Of a stretch of DNA of 64,000 nucleotides, positions 14,601-26,600 are shown in pieces (within the stretch, counting starts at the first letter, position 1; each line of letters starts with the position of its first letter). Position numbers and translations under genes: made by a program. Source of the stretch: Anisus vortex (Eukaryota; Mollusca; Gastropoda; Planorbidae); the NCBI GenBank assembly GCA_949126835.1, contig OX421497.1, forward strand, positions 21,783,409 through 21,847,408, read 5' to 3'. Below the pieces are notes generated by a model. That model worked only from the letters and a program-made list of their open reading frames with translations. It ran no database searches and had not been told where the DNA came from.

Positions 14601-17600
14601 AATTAGGACTATTATGTTAAACGAGCGGCAGCGCGTTCGACTGGCGATCCGAAGGTCCTGAGTTCGAATCATTGTGGAGGCTAGGATTTTTTCCCAGGAT
14701 TTGAGGGTGTCCCTGAGTCTACCCAGATCTGATGGGTACCTGACCTTAGTTGGGGTAAAGTAAAGGCGGCTGTGCACAGTGCTGGCCACACAATCACTTA
14801 GTATGCCGTGGCCACGGAAACTGGTGAACGCTGCTTCACCGGCCCTATGATCAGTTTGGTCCGAAGGGTACTTTACTTTACTTTTAGAGACTCGTGCATG
14901 AGCTTTAAAGTTGCCAACCAAATGCAATTTATATGTTATTTTTAACAAAACTGTTTCTTGCTCAGTTTACCAATACACATTTAAACTTAGTGGCCCCCTT
15001 GTAATAAAATCATACTGATTGCGGGCTAAATGCAAAACTATGCAATTGAAACACAATGTCCTCCTTTTTGTCTCTCGGTGTACTCCTTTTGACACCCATG
15101 TGTCCGGCAACCCTACGTTAGACAGCGAAGGTGAGGTTTTCTACAATTGGTCGGTCACTTTGCCTTGACTTATACAGAACATATTGACTTATAAGTTTAC
15201 AGACGTTCCTTCTAGATAGAAGATTATTACGTCCACTAGGCCCAAAACTCCTGCAGGGCGACAGGGATCCGTAGGTGGCAGGGATAGAACCCGCGACGTG
15301 TCAGTTGGTTTTTGGTTGACAGTCCGGTGAACTAACCGCTGGACCAGCCGGCCTTGCTAACAATTGCAATAGTTTCCACCCATACATAGATCTACAAACT
15401 AGCAAGATGTACAAAAAAGGACAGATCAAATGTAGTTTCCATAATTGATATATTTGTATTAACGTAAAATCATGTTTTTACATGTTATCTATGTAGGTTT
15501 AACAGGACAAATGCAAAATTTAGTACTAAATTTGTATCATTATTTATTTCATAAAAAGTAACATTGTTGACGTCAACTTTTCTTGACCTCCCCCCCTCCC
15601 CCATGTCAACAATTGTCAAACTTTTTCAGAACCCCCTCCCCCCTCTTTTGTTGACGTAATTAATGGACGTCCCCGTATAATAGTGCAGTTTTTATTTAAC
15701 CATTCAGGATTCTTTTTCTAGCAGCTAATAATGATGGGAATTTCTGCAAAATTGATTGCCTCTACTGCTCATTTTCGGGATGAACATCTAGTATCGAAAA
15801 AGTATTTATAGAATCAAAGCGAATGTTCTATAGCAGGAGTCGGCAACCTAAGACACGCGTGCCAGACTTGGCACGCGTAACGATTTTCAGTGGCACACGA
15901 AAGACCTCCAAGAATATTGTTTATTGCAAGTAAAAACAACGTATGTAAGCATAATTAGTGGCCGCATCATGGCAAACTACATGGGAATCACACTGGACGT
16001 CGATTGTTTTAGTTCAGGAATGATTGTATGCAAAGCTCCCATCATTGAACTTGCAATCTGCGATTGAATCTATTGTTAAGATAGTCAACTGTATATTTTC
16101 TAGTCTCTTCTAGAAGAAAGTCATACGAAGTATAGGTAAGTCTTGGATAGATAATTTTCTTGTCTGGAAAGCAATTAAGATGCATCTTAATGGAAAAAAA
16201 ATTCCGTTATTGAATGAGGAGAACTAACTGTTGAAGCCAATGTTTCTGTAAAACTTGACGACAGGGCCTTATTTAGGATTGTGGGGGCCCTGTTCCCAAA
16301 TTTATGTGAGGGCCCCTCGTGGCCTCGCCCTGCCTTCTACATACCTCGAAAAAGTGCCGTTAATTCATGTTACATTCTGTAAAACCATACATTTTATGTT
16401 GCACTTAGCTTGGTTGGACTGGAGCGCTTAAAATTGTAGGGGAATAAATGAGCTTTATTTAACATTTTCAAAGAAAACATGGGGGTGTCACTAAAAAAAT
16501 TATTTTTGTGATGTTTGGGGGGGGGGCATTTTATGTGGGGCCCCCTGTTTCGTTGGAACATGTGGAACATGCCTAAATACACCACTGCTTGGCGACACGT
16601 TTCAGTGAGTTAAACTTCCATTTACAAGACTAGGTCCAAAAGCACTTGAAGTGTTGGGCAACTGGAATGGATTTGCATTGAAACTGGGCATATCTTTCCG
16701 TGAAATCAGTTTCAAAACATTTAACTCTTTCCCTAAGGCAAATTAAGATAGATTAGCATTTTCAGAAGTACACTAGTTAAATTTAAACAATTAACTGGTT
16801 TGGTATCACTAGCATCAATTTTGGAGAATATAATTGAGGAGAGATAATTAACCTGTTTTCTTTACATTAATATTTTTAATATGTTTCTTTTTTGTTTCCT
16901 TTCTAAAATGATCAAATTACACAAGATAGTTAAAAATTATATGCATATTTTATGACTAAACAATGTACATGTACATTTTTAAACATTACATTAACTACCC
17001 AATTTGTATGATTATCACGTATCTCTTCCAATTGATTAATGGTATTTTGTACGTATTATTTTCCCTTCAAATGTTGATAACCATAAATGTGTAAGTTGAA
17101 TAATGAAATTGTGTATTAGCTTTGAATGTGTTTTTTTTAAAGCTGATAATAACAAACAGGTTAATTTTTTTTATTAAATATAAAACGATTTAACGATTTA
17201 ATGATTTTCTCTATTACGCTCCTTTTCTTTTGGTCTTGGTCTTGCTACGGCACTAAATAAATTGTCTTATAAAAATAATATAGTTGATCAGTTTGACTTT
17301 CACGCTGTTGGCACGCTGAATGATTCAGAATGATTGTAATTATAGTATTATTAAATATTATAAACTAGAAGAGGGCAATATGTCAGGTTCGATATGCTTA
17401 ATACATTACATAGAAGCTAACAAGAACAGCTGACCGTTGAACAATATTCATTCATATTTCAGCGCCACCGGAACTTTCTAGACAAACACAGTAACTAAAT
17501 ACCGAGAGACGTAATAATAACAACTAAGTAACGAAACATTTCACTACAGTAATAAATTAAATTGTTGAAATGCAATTTAAAGAAAAAAAAGAGAAACATC

Positions 17601-20600
17601 ATACATTGTGCTTCGTGGCTTGTTAAAATTATTAATTAAATATTTTTTTCCCGAAAAGGCACTTTTTTTTTCGAAAATGGTCGTAGGGAGAGCGGCCGCT
17701 CCCCCTGCTCCCCCCCCCCCTGGCTACGCTACTGCTTCACTCCCGTCCATTGGACACGAGGTCCATTGAAAGTTTGATCTCTCTGCTCATGCTGATCGCG
17801 TACATATAATATATAGGCCTATATGTGATTACATAAAGATCTGCCCTCTACTCTCCCAAGAATCTCCCTTCTCGTTGAGAGGCAAGTTCTCCTTTAACTG
17901 CTTATACCTCTCAAATGCAGTGGTAACGTTGGTGACTTTTATTTGAATCTATTCAGATATGTTTTCATCTCAGCATAACTTGAGATTTCAAAAATTTATG
18001 TTTTTCAACATAGACTTTATGTTCTAACCCTATATATATATATATATTACAACATTGTTGTTTAACCTGTCTGTAAATAAATATATATGTTGGCAACAAC
18101 ACATAAATAGATAAATCAATAATAGCCTTATAATGTTTCAATGTTTATATAAACCGAACTCATCTGCAATAAGTTATGACATTAATTGGTTCTAAGCCCC
18201 GAGGCCTAATTCATGTGTAAAATTAATGTTACGCCTTGTTATATAAAAATACACGATGAACAAATCAAAATATATTGGCACAGTGTGGCCTCAAGGTGTA
18301 AACAAGCTGGCAACCACAGCAGACACGGCCCCAGCAGACACGGCCCATGACTTTCCTTGTAGATGTGTAGGTTACTGTCTTGTTGATTGTCACACAGCCA
18401 TTCATTTTACATGATGTCTTAGTTTATGTCAGCGTGTGTGTGGGTAGTTTTTTTTTATAATTTTTGTGCAAAAGGGGCGTGGCTTCTGCTAGTTTTTTTT
18501 TCCTGCAGATCTCAGTGTCGCTTTAAAAAAGAAAACGGACGAGCCTTCCGACTTTTTAAAGTCTAGGTCGTAACGATGTCAAGGAGTGCGCTCATTTGAG
18601 TCAGTGGCGCATTCTCTATGGAACAGTTTATCTCAGACACTGAGATAATCTGAAACAAGAGAATCTTTTAAAAAGAACTTAAAGACCTTTCTATTTGGCT
18701 AATACATCTGCCACTGCAATTCAAACGTAGTGCGCACTGAGCATGCTAATTTAATAGCATGAACAGGAGCGCTATAAGAAATTTCCATTCTTTCTCTTTC
18801 TTTTCAGAGCAAAGGAAAAGACGTCTCGTTTCACCTAAAGACGTCTCGTTTCTACTCTATACTAAGCACATACCTTTTTCTAGCTTACTAGCTCTGTCTC
18901 TCAATGCTCTCTCTGTGGTTGATCCAGAGGTGGCCTAATCTCTCTGATCGTGCCACTGACAGAATGGTGAGAACTACATTTTATAGACTGGTTGGCTAAA
19001 TCTGTTGGACTCTTAACACATAATCATGAAAGTCCTTGAACTGACGATTCTGCTGTCTTAAAACTAAATGGCTTCATAAGCTACAGACAAACCATTAATA
19101 TATATATATATTATATATATAATATAGATATATATAGATAGATATAGATATATATCTATATATATATATATATACATATTGTCATGTATATTGTTTTTCC
19201 AAGAATTGGAACACGCAATGTTTATTCCTCTCTCTCTCTCTTTTCTTACTACACACCATATTAGGACGTTTAGTAGGAAAATAAAAGGTTCTAGGTAATG
19301 TTGGGATTCTGTGTTGATCTCAAATTCTCAGAGTCTGGGAACGACTCATTATTTAATAGGGGAAGTTCCTATCGTTTTTGTTATGAGTTTTGTAATGATA
19401 CCATGATTTTCACCCCTACTGGTAATGGGTCTATCCCTTGCACCACTCGGATAGTATTTAATGATTTGTTTTGTCTGAAAGACAGAGAGTTTCAAAATAT
19501 GTTCCTTTGAGAACGTTTGTGTTTGCACTATTTTATTCTAACTGTACTTAATAGATATATTGTATATATTGAACATACCACCTGAAATAAACTATCAACA
19601 ACAGTTACACTGAAGCTTCCTTGTCAAATTACTATCCTATTGTGTTGAATACATTACTATAAGATTTATCTACTACCATAATGTACAAGAAAGGAAATGT
19701 TGGAATACAAATACTGAATTTGTGCCCAGGACTATAAGAAGAGTTCGTGTAATACTGAAACATAAATACTAATAATTAAAGTCTCCCCTAGGACTAACGA
19801 GAATTATCAGCAAGATCTACACAGCTCTGGCCACAAGGGGATTGTGGACGTAACAAAATTTGGTGGTCTCGCCCGGTATATTTGAGTTCTACTTTTCCTG
19901 ACCTAGGATTGACAAGATTTGGTGGTCTCGTTCGGTAGATTTGAGTTCTACTTTTCTTGATCTAGGATTGGAAAAAATTTGTTGATCTCGTCTGGAAAAT
20001 TTGAGTTATATTTTTCCTGACCTATAAATATTTTGTGACATTAGTAGTACTGAGAGCGGCATATTTGTGTTTCGTTTTCTAGGACTGTGAAACTATTCTT
20101 TTTAAAAAAAGAGGAGAGAACTGGTTTGCGTTTTTATTCCTTGAGAAGTGTGAAGATTCCACGAAGTGTTTAATATTATATTGTGCAAATTTCTGGACAA
20201 ATCGTAAGTTGGAACTTTATATTTTATTATACAATATATACTCTACTATAACAAATATTTCGAACGCTATACTATGGCTTCGAATATATCAAGTGAGGAA
20301 CTTAATGCCATGTCATTTGCTGAACTAAAAGAATTAGCTGAGTCCTTTGGGATTGAGGCAGGACAGGCAAGACCTAATCGTAATCGTTTGACCAAAGAAA
20401 TTATGACATGTTTGAACGGGCAGAATGCCATGAACACTGGTAGTGTAGTTGAAGTGGGACAGAACGATATCAATGAAGGTTATGTAGTTCCCAGTGGGGG
20501 TGAGGTAATTGCCCATGGAGACGAGGTAAGAAATATGTCATCTAGATCATCAAACAATGATGAAGATGAAGGGTTGAGTGAAAACCTAAAATTCCAATTA

Positions 20601-23600
20601 GCTATGAAGAGAATGGAATTGGAAAGAATTAGGATAGAAAATGAAAGAATTAGTATTGAAAGCAGAGAAAGGATAGAGATGGCACGCATGAACAGACCTG
20701 ACCATCGTAGGGACAGCAATGGTATGGATATTAGCGCAATGAAGCAACACTTGCCTATATTCAGAGAAGAAGATGTTCAAGATTTCTTTTTGCTTTTTGA
20801 GAGGATAGCTGTAGATTATCAGTTCCCTGATGATAAGATGGCTTTATTGTTAAGGTCAACTCTCAACAAAGGAAAAGCATTGGACGTAGTGTTGAGTTTA
20901 ACACCCGAGGAAATAAATGACTATGAAGTAATCAAAGATAGGGTGCTAAAAAGTTATTCCCTGACACCAGAAAAATATAGAAAGCTATTTAGAGACAGAA
21001 AGAAGGCATATGATCAAACTCATGTAGACTTTTTGAGACAAAAGGAGAAAATGTTAGAACAGTGGCTAAGGTCACAGAATGTAAGTGAGTTTGATAAACT
21101 CAAGAACCTAATATTGTTTGAGGAATTCAATGATTGTATTCGAGTGGATGTTAAAACCCACATCTCAGACCGAGGGGTTGAAGATGTGCATGAAGCTGCT
21201 AGATTGGCAGATAACTATGCCATAATTCACGCCAGCATAAAGCCATATTATGCTGACAAACCCAAAGTGCACAAACCAGAGCCCAAGGAGGCTAGTAAAC
21301 CAAAAGAGACAAGTGAAAACAATAATAAGAACAGTGGTGTAAATAATAATAGTAACTTAGTTCATTTCAGGAAGCAGACAGATGTAAATAAAGCAAAGGT
21401 GGTATGTTTCAATTGCAAGAAAGAGGGCCACATGAAGAAAGATTGTTGGATCCTTACCAAGAAGCAAGGTGCTATTCTACACTGTGCCAGAGTGCAGAAA
21501 GATAGCAAGCAGACAGAAGAAGTGTGCAACACAGGGTCAAGAAACTCAAAAGAAATGCGGCCGGCATCGCCCATAGTTGTGGAGTCGATGGTTTTTGAGA
21601 ACAGTCTATCTAAGGTAAAAGAGAATAGCTGTACTCAATCTATTATGCTTTCAGAAGGCCGTGAGGAACAGATGGTTCCTGAAGTCCCGGAAGAGGACGA
21701 CCTATCCGATTTTCGACCCTTTGTCTACGAGGGGACAGTGTCGACAGAAGTCGATGTACTCAGCAAGAAGAAAATACAGATATTACGTGACACGGGTTCT
21801 GCTGTCAGCGTGATCCTGGAGGGCAGTGTGCCGTTAACAGATGCCACCAGTACCGGTGAGTCTGTTGTGCTGAGAGGTGCTAGTATGGAGGCTGTGGAAG
21901 CTCCACTGCACAGAATAAAACTCGAGTCGGATATTTTTACAGGTAACATCGTAGTGGGAGTGTGGCGCGCACTACCCGTCAAAGGCGTTTCCATGATATT
22001 AGGAAATGACATTATGGGCGGCAGAGTCACTGTCGAGCCCATGGTTAAAGTGTTGGAGACAAAGATGGCGGAGGACAAAAACCTACGTCCTGCCAATGAA
22101 CGCCCAACATGTGCACTGACAAGAGCAATGCAGAAAAATAAGTCGGTAAAGACTCCTGCTACGCCGTGTAGTGCAACGAAAGATGTGTTTGTCTGTTCTG
22201 AAGACACACATGCGAATGAAACAGTGATAACAGAAACACCTGACATCGATTTAAGTGCTACGTTCTTTGCTGAACTAACAACTGGTGATGCAACCGAGAA
22301 CGATAACATTTTGTCACCAAAGCAGAAATTGGTGAAAGAACAATTGAATGACGAAGTAATAATGCAACTCAGAATGAAAGCTGTTGATGAAAAGACTGCA
22401 GATGCAATGGCGGAATGTTTCTACATGAAAGATGAAGTGTTGATGAGAAAGTCGAAACCGCTCAACTCAGGTACAAACGAGTGGGACAGTATTCACCAGA
22501 TTGTAATACCTAAGTGCTATCGTCAAGATATACTGCGTATGGCGCATGATCTTCCTTTCGCTGGTCACATGGGAGTCCGAAAAACGCACCACCGTATCCT
22601 CCCTTACTTCTACTGGCCAGGACTGAGAAGAGATGTCGAACAATACTGCAAGACTTGCCACGTATGCCAAATGGTAGGACGTCCTAACCAACGAATTCCT
22701 GTCGCTCCACTCCAGCCGATACCAGCGTTCGACGAACCATTCAGTCATATACTCATTGATTGCGTGGGCCCGTTGCCGAAAACAAAAGCCGGTTTTCAAT
22801 ACCTGCTCACAGTCATGTGTTCATCGACTCGCTTCCCGGAAGCCATTCCGTTGCGGAACATAACAACAGTGAAGGTGGTAGACGCCCTGACAAATTTCTT
22901 CACACGTTATGGCCTACCGAAGACAGTACAGTCCGACCAGGGGACTAACTTTACTTCGAACATTTTCAAACAAGTCATGGAACAATTAGGGATAAGCCAT
23001 AGGCTATCAAGTGCCTATCATCCTGAGAGCCAGGGAGCTCTGGAAAGGTTTCATCAGACATTAAAATCGATGCTTAAAAAGTACTGTTATGAAAACGAGA
23101 AAGACTGGGATAAGGGTGTGCCTTATGTACTGTTCGCTGCAAGGGAGGCCACTCAGGAATCCCTGGGGTTTAGCCCATTCGAACTTGTGTATGGACACTC
23201 AGTCAGAGGTCCGTTGAAACTTCTACATGAAACTTGGCTAACGGACAGTGAACCGATTGGACTTTTGTCATATGTAGATAAATTTAAAAATAGGCTTTAT
23301 CATGCTTTTAACCATGTGAAGATTCATTTTCCACAGATGCAGGAGCGTATGAGACAGAACTATGACCGTAAAGCTACAGCTAGAACTTTTGCACCAGGTG
23401 ACAAAGTTCTTGTATTTCTACCTTTGCAAAATCAGCCTTTAAGTGCAAAGTTTAGTGGACCCTATGAGATAGAGTCAAAGCTTGGCGAGGTCAATTATTT
23501 GATAAAGACTCCTGACCGGAGACAAAAACAGAGGGTATGCCATATTAATTTACTTAAGCCCTATGTTTCCAGGGAAAAGAGTAAACCACGGGAGGTCCCC

Positions 23601-26600
23601 ATGATTTCATTAGCTAGAGTCCCGACGGATTTATCTAGGATAGAATATAAGTTTGCAGAAAGTAAACTTAATAATACAGATGCCCTTAAGAGTTTAGATA
23701 CAAGGCTAGAACATCTTCCGGTAGAAGATAAGGAGAAGATTATTGAGCTGGTACATGAATATAAGTCACTGTTTACAGATGTTCCCAGGAGGACACATCT
23801 AATAGAACACGATGTAGTATTAACTGAGGGTGCCAGGCCAATTAAACAGCATCCATATAGAGTTAACCCCATCAGACTGGAACATATTAGAACAGAGGTG
23901 AAGTATATGTTAGAAAATGACATAGTGGAAGAATGTGATAGCGAATGGTCTTCACCCTGTGTGTTGGTACCAAAAGCCGACAACACATTGCGGTTTTGTA
24001 CAGACTTTAGGAAATTAAATAATTTGACAAAGACTGACTCTTATCCCATTCCTCGTATTGATGACCTCATTGATAAGATAGGTGATGCGACGTATGTGAC
24101 AAAAATTGATCTTCTCTCCGCGTACTTTCAGATTCCTTTGACGCCACGGGCACAGGAAGTATCCGCCTTTGTGACACCTGACGGACTTTACAGGTATAAG
24201 GTCATGCCATTCGGACTCCGTAATGCCCCTGCGACGTTTCAAAGGCTTATAAACACCCTCACTCGCGGTATCTTCCAGTGTAATGCCTACCTCGACGACA
24301 TAGTGGTGTATAGTACAGATTTCAAGACACATGTCAGTCAACTACGACACTTGTTTGAACGACTGAATGACGCCAATTTGACAATAAACCTGGCTAAGAG
24401 TCAGTTTGGACATGCCACTATCGAGTATCTTGGACATGTAGTGGGTGGTGGAAAGGTTAAACCAGTAAATGCTAAAATAGAAGCTATTCAGAATGTCCCA
24501 GTGCCACAGACAAGGAAACCACTCCGTAGTTACATTGGAATGGCCGGGTATTATCGTAAGTTTTGCCAGGACTTTTCTACGGTAGCTTGCCCCTTAACTG
24601 ACCTACTAAAGAAGAACAATCGCTTTGTTTGGTCTGACAAGTGCCAAAAGGGGTTTGATGAGTTGAAGTTAAGATTATCCAGGGCACCTATTTTGGTGAC
24701 CCGGCGTTTTGATAGACCCTTTAAAATTGCAGTAGACGCGTGCGATACTGGGATGGGAGCGGTGCTGACTCAGCAGGATGACCACGGAGAGGAGCACCCG
24801 GTGTGCAACCACTCACAGAAATTCAATATCCATGAACGTAATTATAATACAAGTGAGAAGGAACTTTTAGGGTTGATCCTGGCGTTAAAACAGTTTGATT
24901 TCTATGTAAACAGCTCTGGGTACCCGATAGAAATACTGACCGACCACAACCCTCTGACTTTTCTCTCCAGGGTCAAGCAAAACCAGAGGCTTGTTAGATG
25001 GAGCTTATTCCTCCAAGCCTATGACTTAAACATAAAACACCTGAGGGGTAGGGATAACGTCACAGCTGATACTCTATCTCGGGTGCTACATGATTGACTG
25101 AATAACCCTATACTTCTTTTTCAGATCATCTCACTTATTCATTAAGAATGTGTCATGATAACCTATCATTCGTTTGAATTTTGATTATGGAATACCTATA
25201 GAATACTTGTATCATACAGAAGTCAAGTCTTTTGAAAGTATTAATAATTTTTATAATCATGTATAATATTGATGTTCTGATATATTTTAAATTCATTTGA
25301 TTATGGAAAAGAAATTCCATTTAAATTTTGATGCATGATGCAATAAATATATATGCACGTATTTACTTGATATGGATGGATGAAAGTAATTGTCATCACA
25401 CGCAATTACGTGAGAAAACTTTGAGCTAGTTGATTTATTATCTTGTTTTTATTTTAGTTAATGAATGGAACTAAATAATAATATGTACAATTTTTATCTT
25501 AGAAAGAGATGTAATATCAATTGGTATAAATTAATAGATAATATTGGAAATCTATTGCTAAATTGTTATATCATGGTAATAGAATGGGAAAAACTAGTGG
25601 ATATTCACTATGTTGTATATAGGTTGTTATATATTCCATATATCCAGCAACGGAGGGTAACAAAGGTACCTAAAGGTATACACTCATTCAACCCTGAACA
25701 AACTTTTATATTAAACTTTCAAATTTGCCAAAAACGCATAATAGTGGATTACATTTTAACATTGAGATTACTGTAGTAATCGTAACTAGAGCGTATTTTC
25801 TCCTCATATTTGAGAAAAGGGGAAGTATCATCTTAGGTATGAACCCTGTTAATGTCAAGTTGACACTGTAATTTAAAGGGGAAGTAACCTATAGTTTGAT
25901 TCGAGTTACGTATTACTTATCTTTTGGTTTGTATATTAGAAGTAAACTGTTGAAAATTGACAGAGTTTGAGCAATGTTATATTTGTTTAAATAGATTAAG
26001 ACTTTTTGCAAATTTTGGTGGAAATCCACACAACTGTACATAGTTAAAGTAGGAATGACTAGAATATTTTTGAATTATTTGTACTTGTTGAGACATTAGT
26101 TAATATTAATATTAATGGGGAAATATTTGTCCATCACGTTATAATCACCCATTGGGTAGTGACACTTTTTATAATTTAGTTGTGCCAGTGAGCCATGTTT
26201 GCTTAAATTGTCTTATAATCTTCCATTGATTGATGGTTGTTAAAAACGATAGTGTTAAGTACGAAAAATGTACCATGTTGAGTATTACTTGGGTAATTAT
26301 GGTACATTATTTCTTTCATTGGGTGGGGGCGTGTCATGTATATTGTTTTTCCAAGAATTGGAACACGCAATGTTTATTCCTCTCTCTCTCTCTTTTCTTA
26401 CTACACACCATATTAGGACGTTTAGAAGGAAAATAAAAGGTTCTAGGTAATGTTGGGATTCTGTGTTGATCTCAAATTCTCAGAGTCTGGGAACGACTCA
26501 TTATTTAATAGGGGAAGTTCCTATCGTTTTTGTTATGAGTTTTGTAATGATACCATGATTTTCACTCCTACTGGTAATGGGTCTATCCCTTGCACCACTC

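Larger units (their letters stand above)
13147..15674 (+). mobile_element. PIF/Harbinger-like TIR element, copy A (2.5 kb)
   Basis: A perfect terminal inverted repeat of about 27 bp starts GGGGACGTCCATTAATTACG at 13147 and ends as its reverse complement at 15674. It is flanked by gta on both sides (13144-13146, 15675-15677). The relative at 10870-10895 reads ctgtctaatag without the insert, supporting a 3-bp TSD. No transposase remains. Two SINEs sit inside. Subterminal sequence is C/T-rich (tacctcccccc). Other copies: ending 45438, 46662-51871, and 58263-59251. Confidence 0.8.
12989..17734. mobile_element. Non-autonomous hAT-like element, 4.7 kb, with nested insertions
   Basis: The ends are caatgccgtagccagg (left) and cctggctacgctactg (right; reverse complement CAGTAGCGTAGCCAGG), 13 of 16 matching, both followed inward by G/C runs. 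Flanking 8-mers are ctccactc (12981-12988) and cttcactc (17735-17742), an 8-bp TSD with one mismatch, the hAT signature length. No transposase frame is left. The body is interrupted by the Harbinger-like element at 13147-15674. Confidence 0.65.

Noticed and set aside
19298..19510. 70-codon ORF present in both LTRs
   Set aside because: Its conservation is explained by LTR identity; no signal, domain or known LTR-encoded protein was recognised.
22467..22799. Minus-strand ORFs opposite gag-pol (also 21725-22309, 23561-23986)
   Set aside because: Antisense shadows of the intact 1607-codon Gag-Pol frame.
25465..25776. Possible env or accessory protein of the LTR element
   Set aside because: 103 codons, AT-driven composition, no signal peptide, transmembrane or fusion-like pattern.
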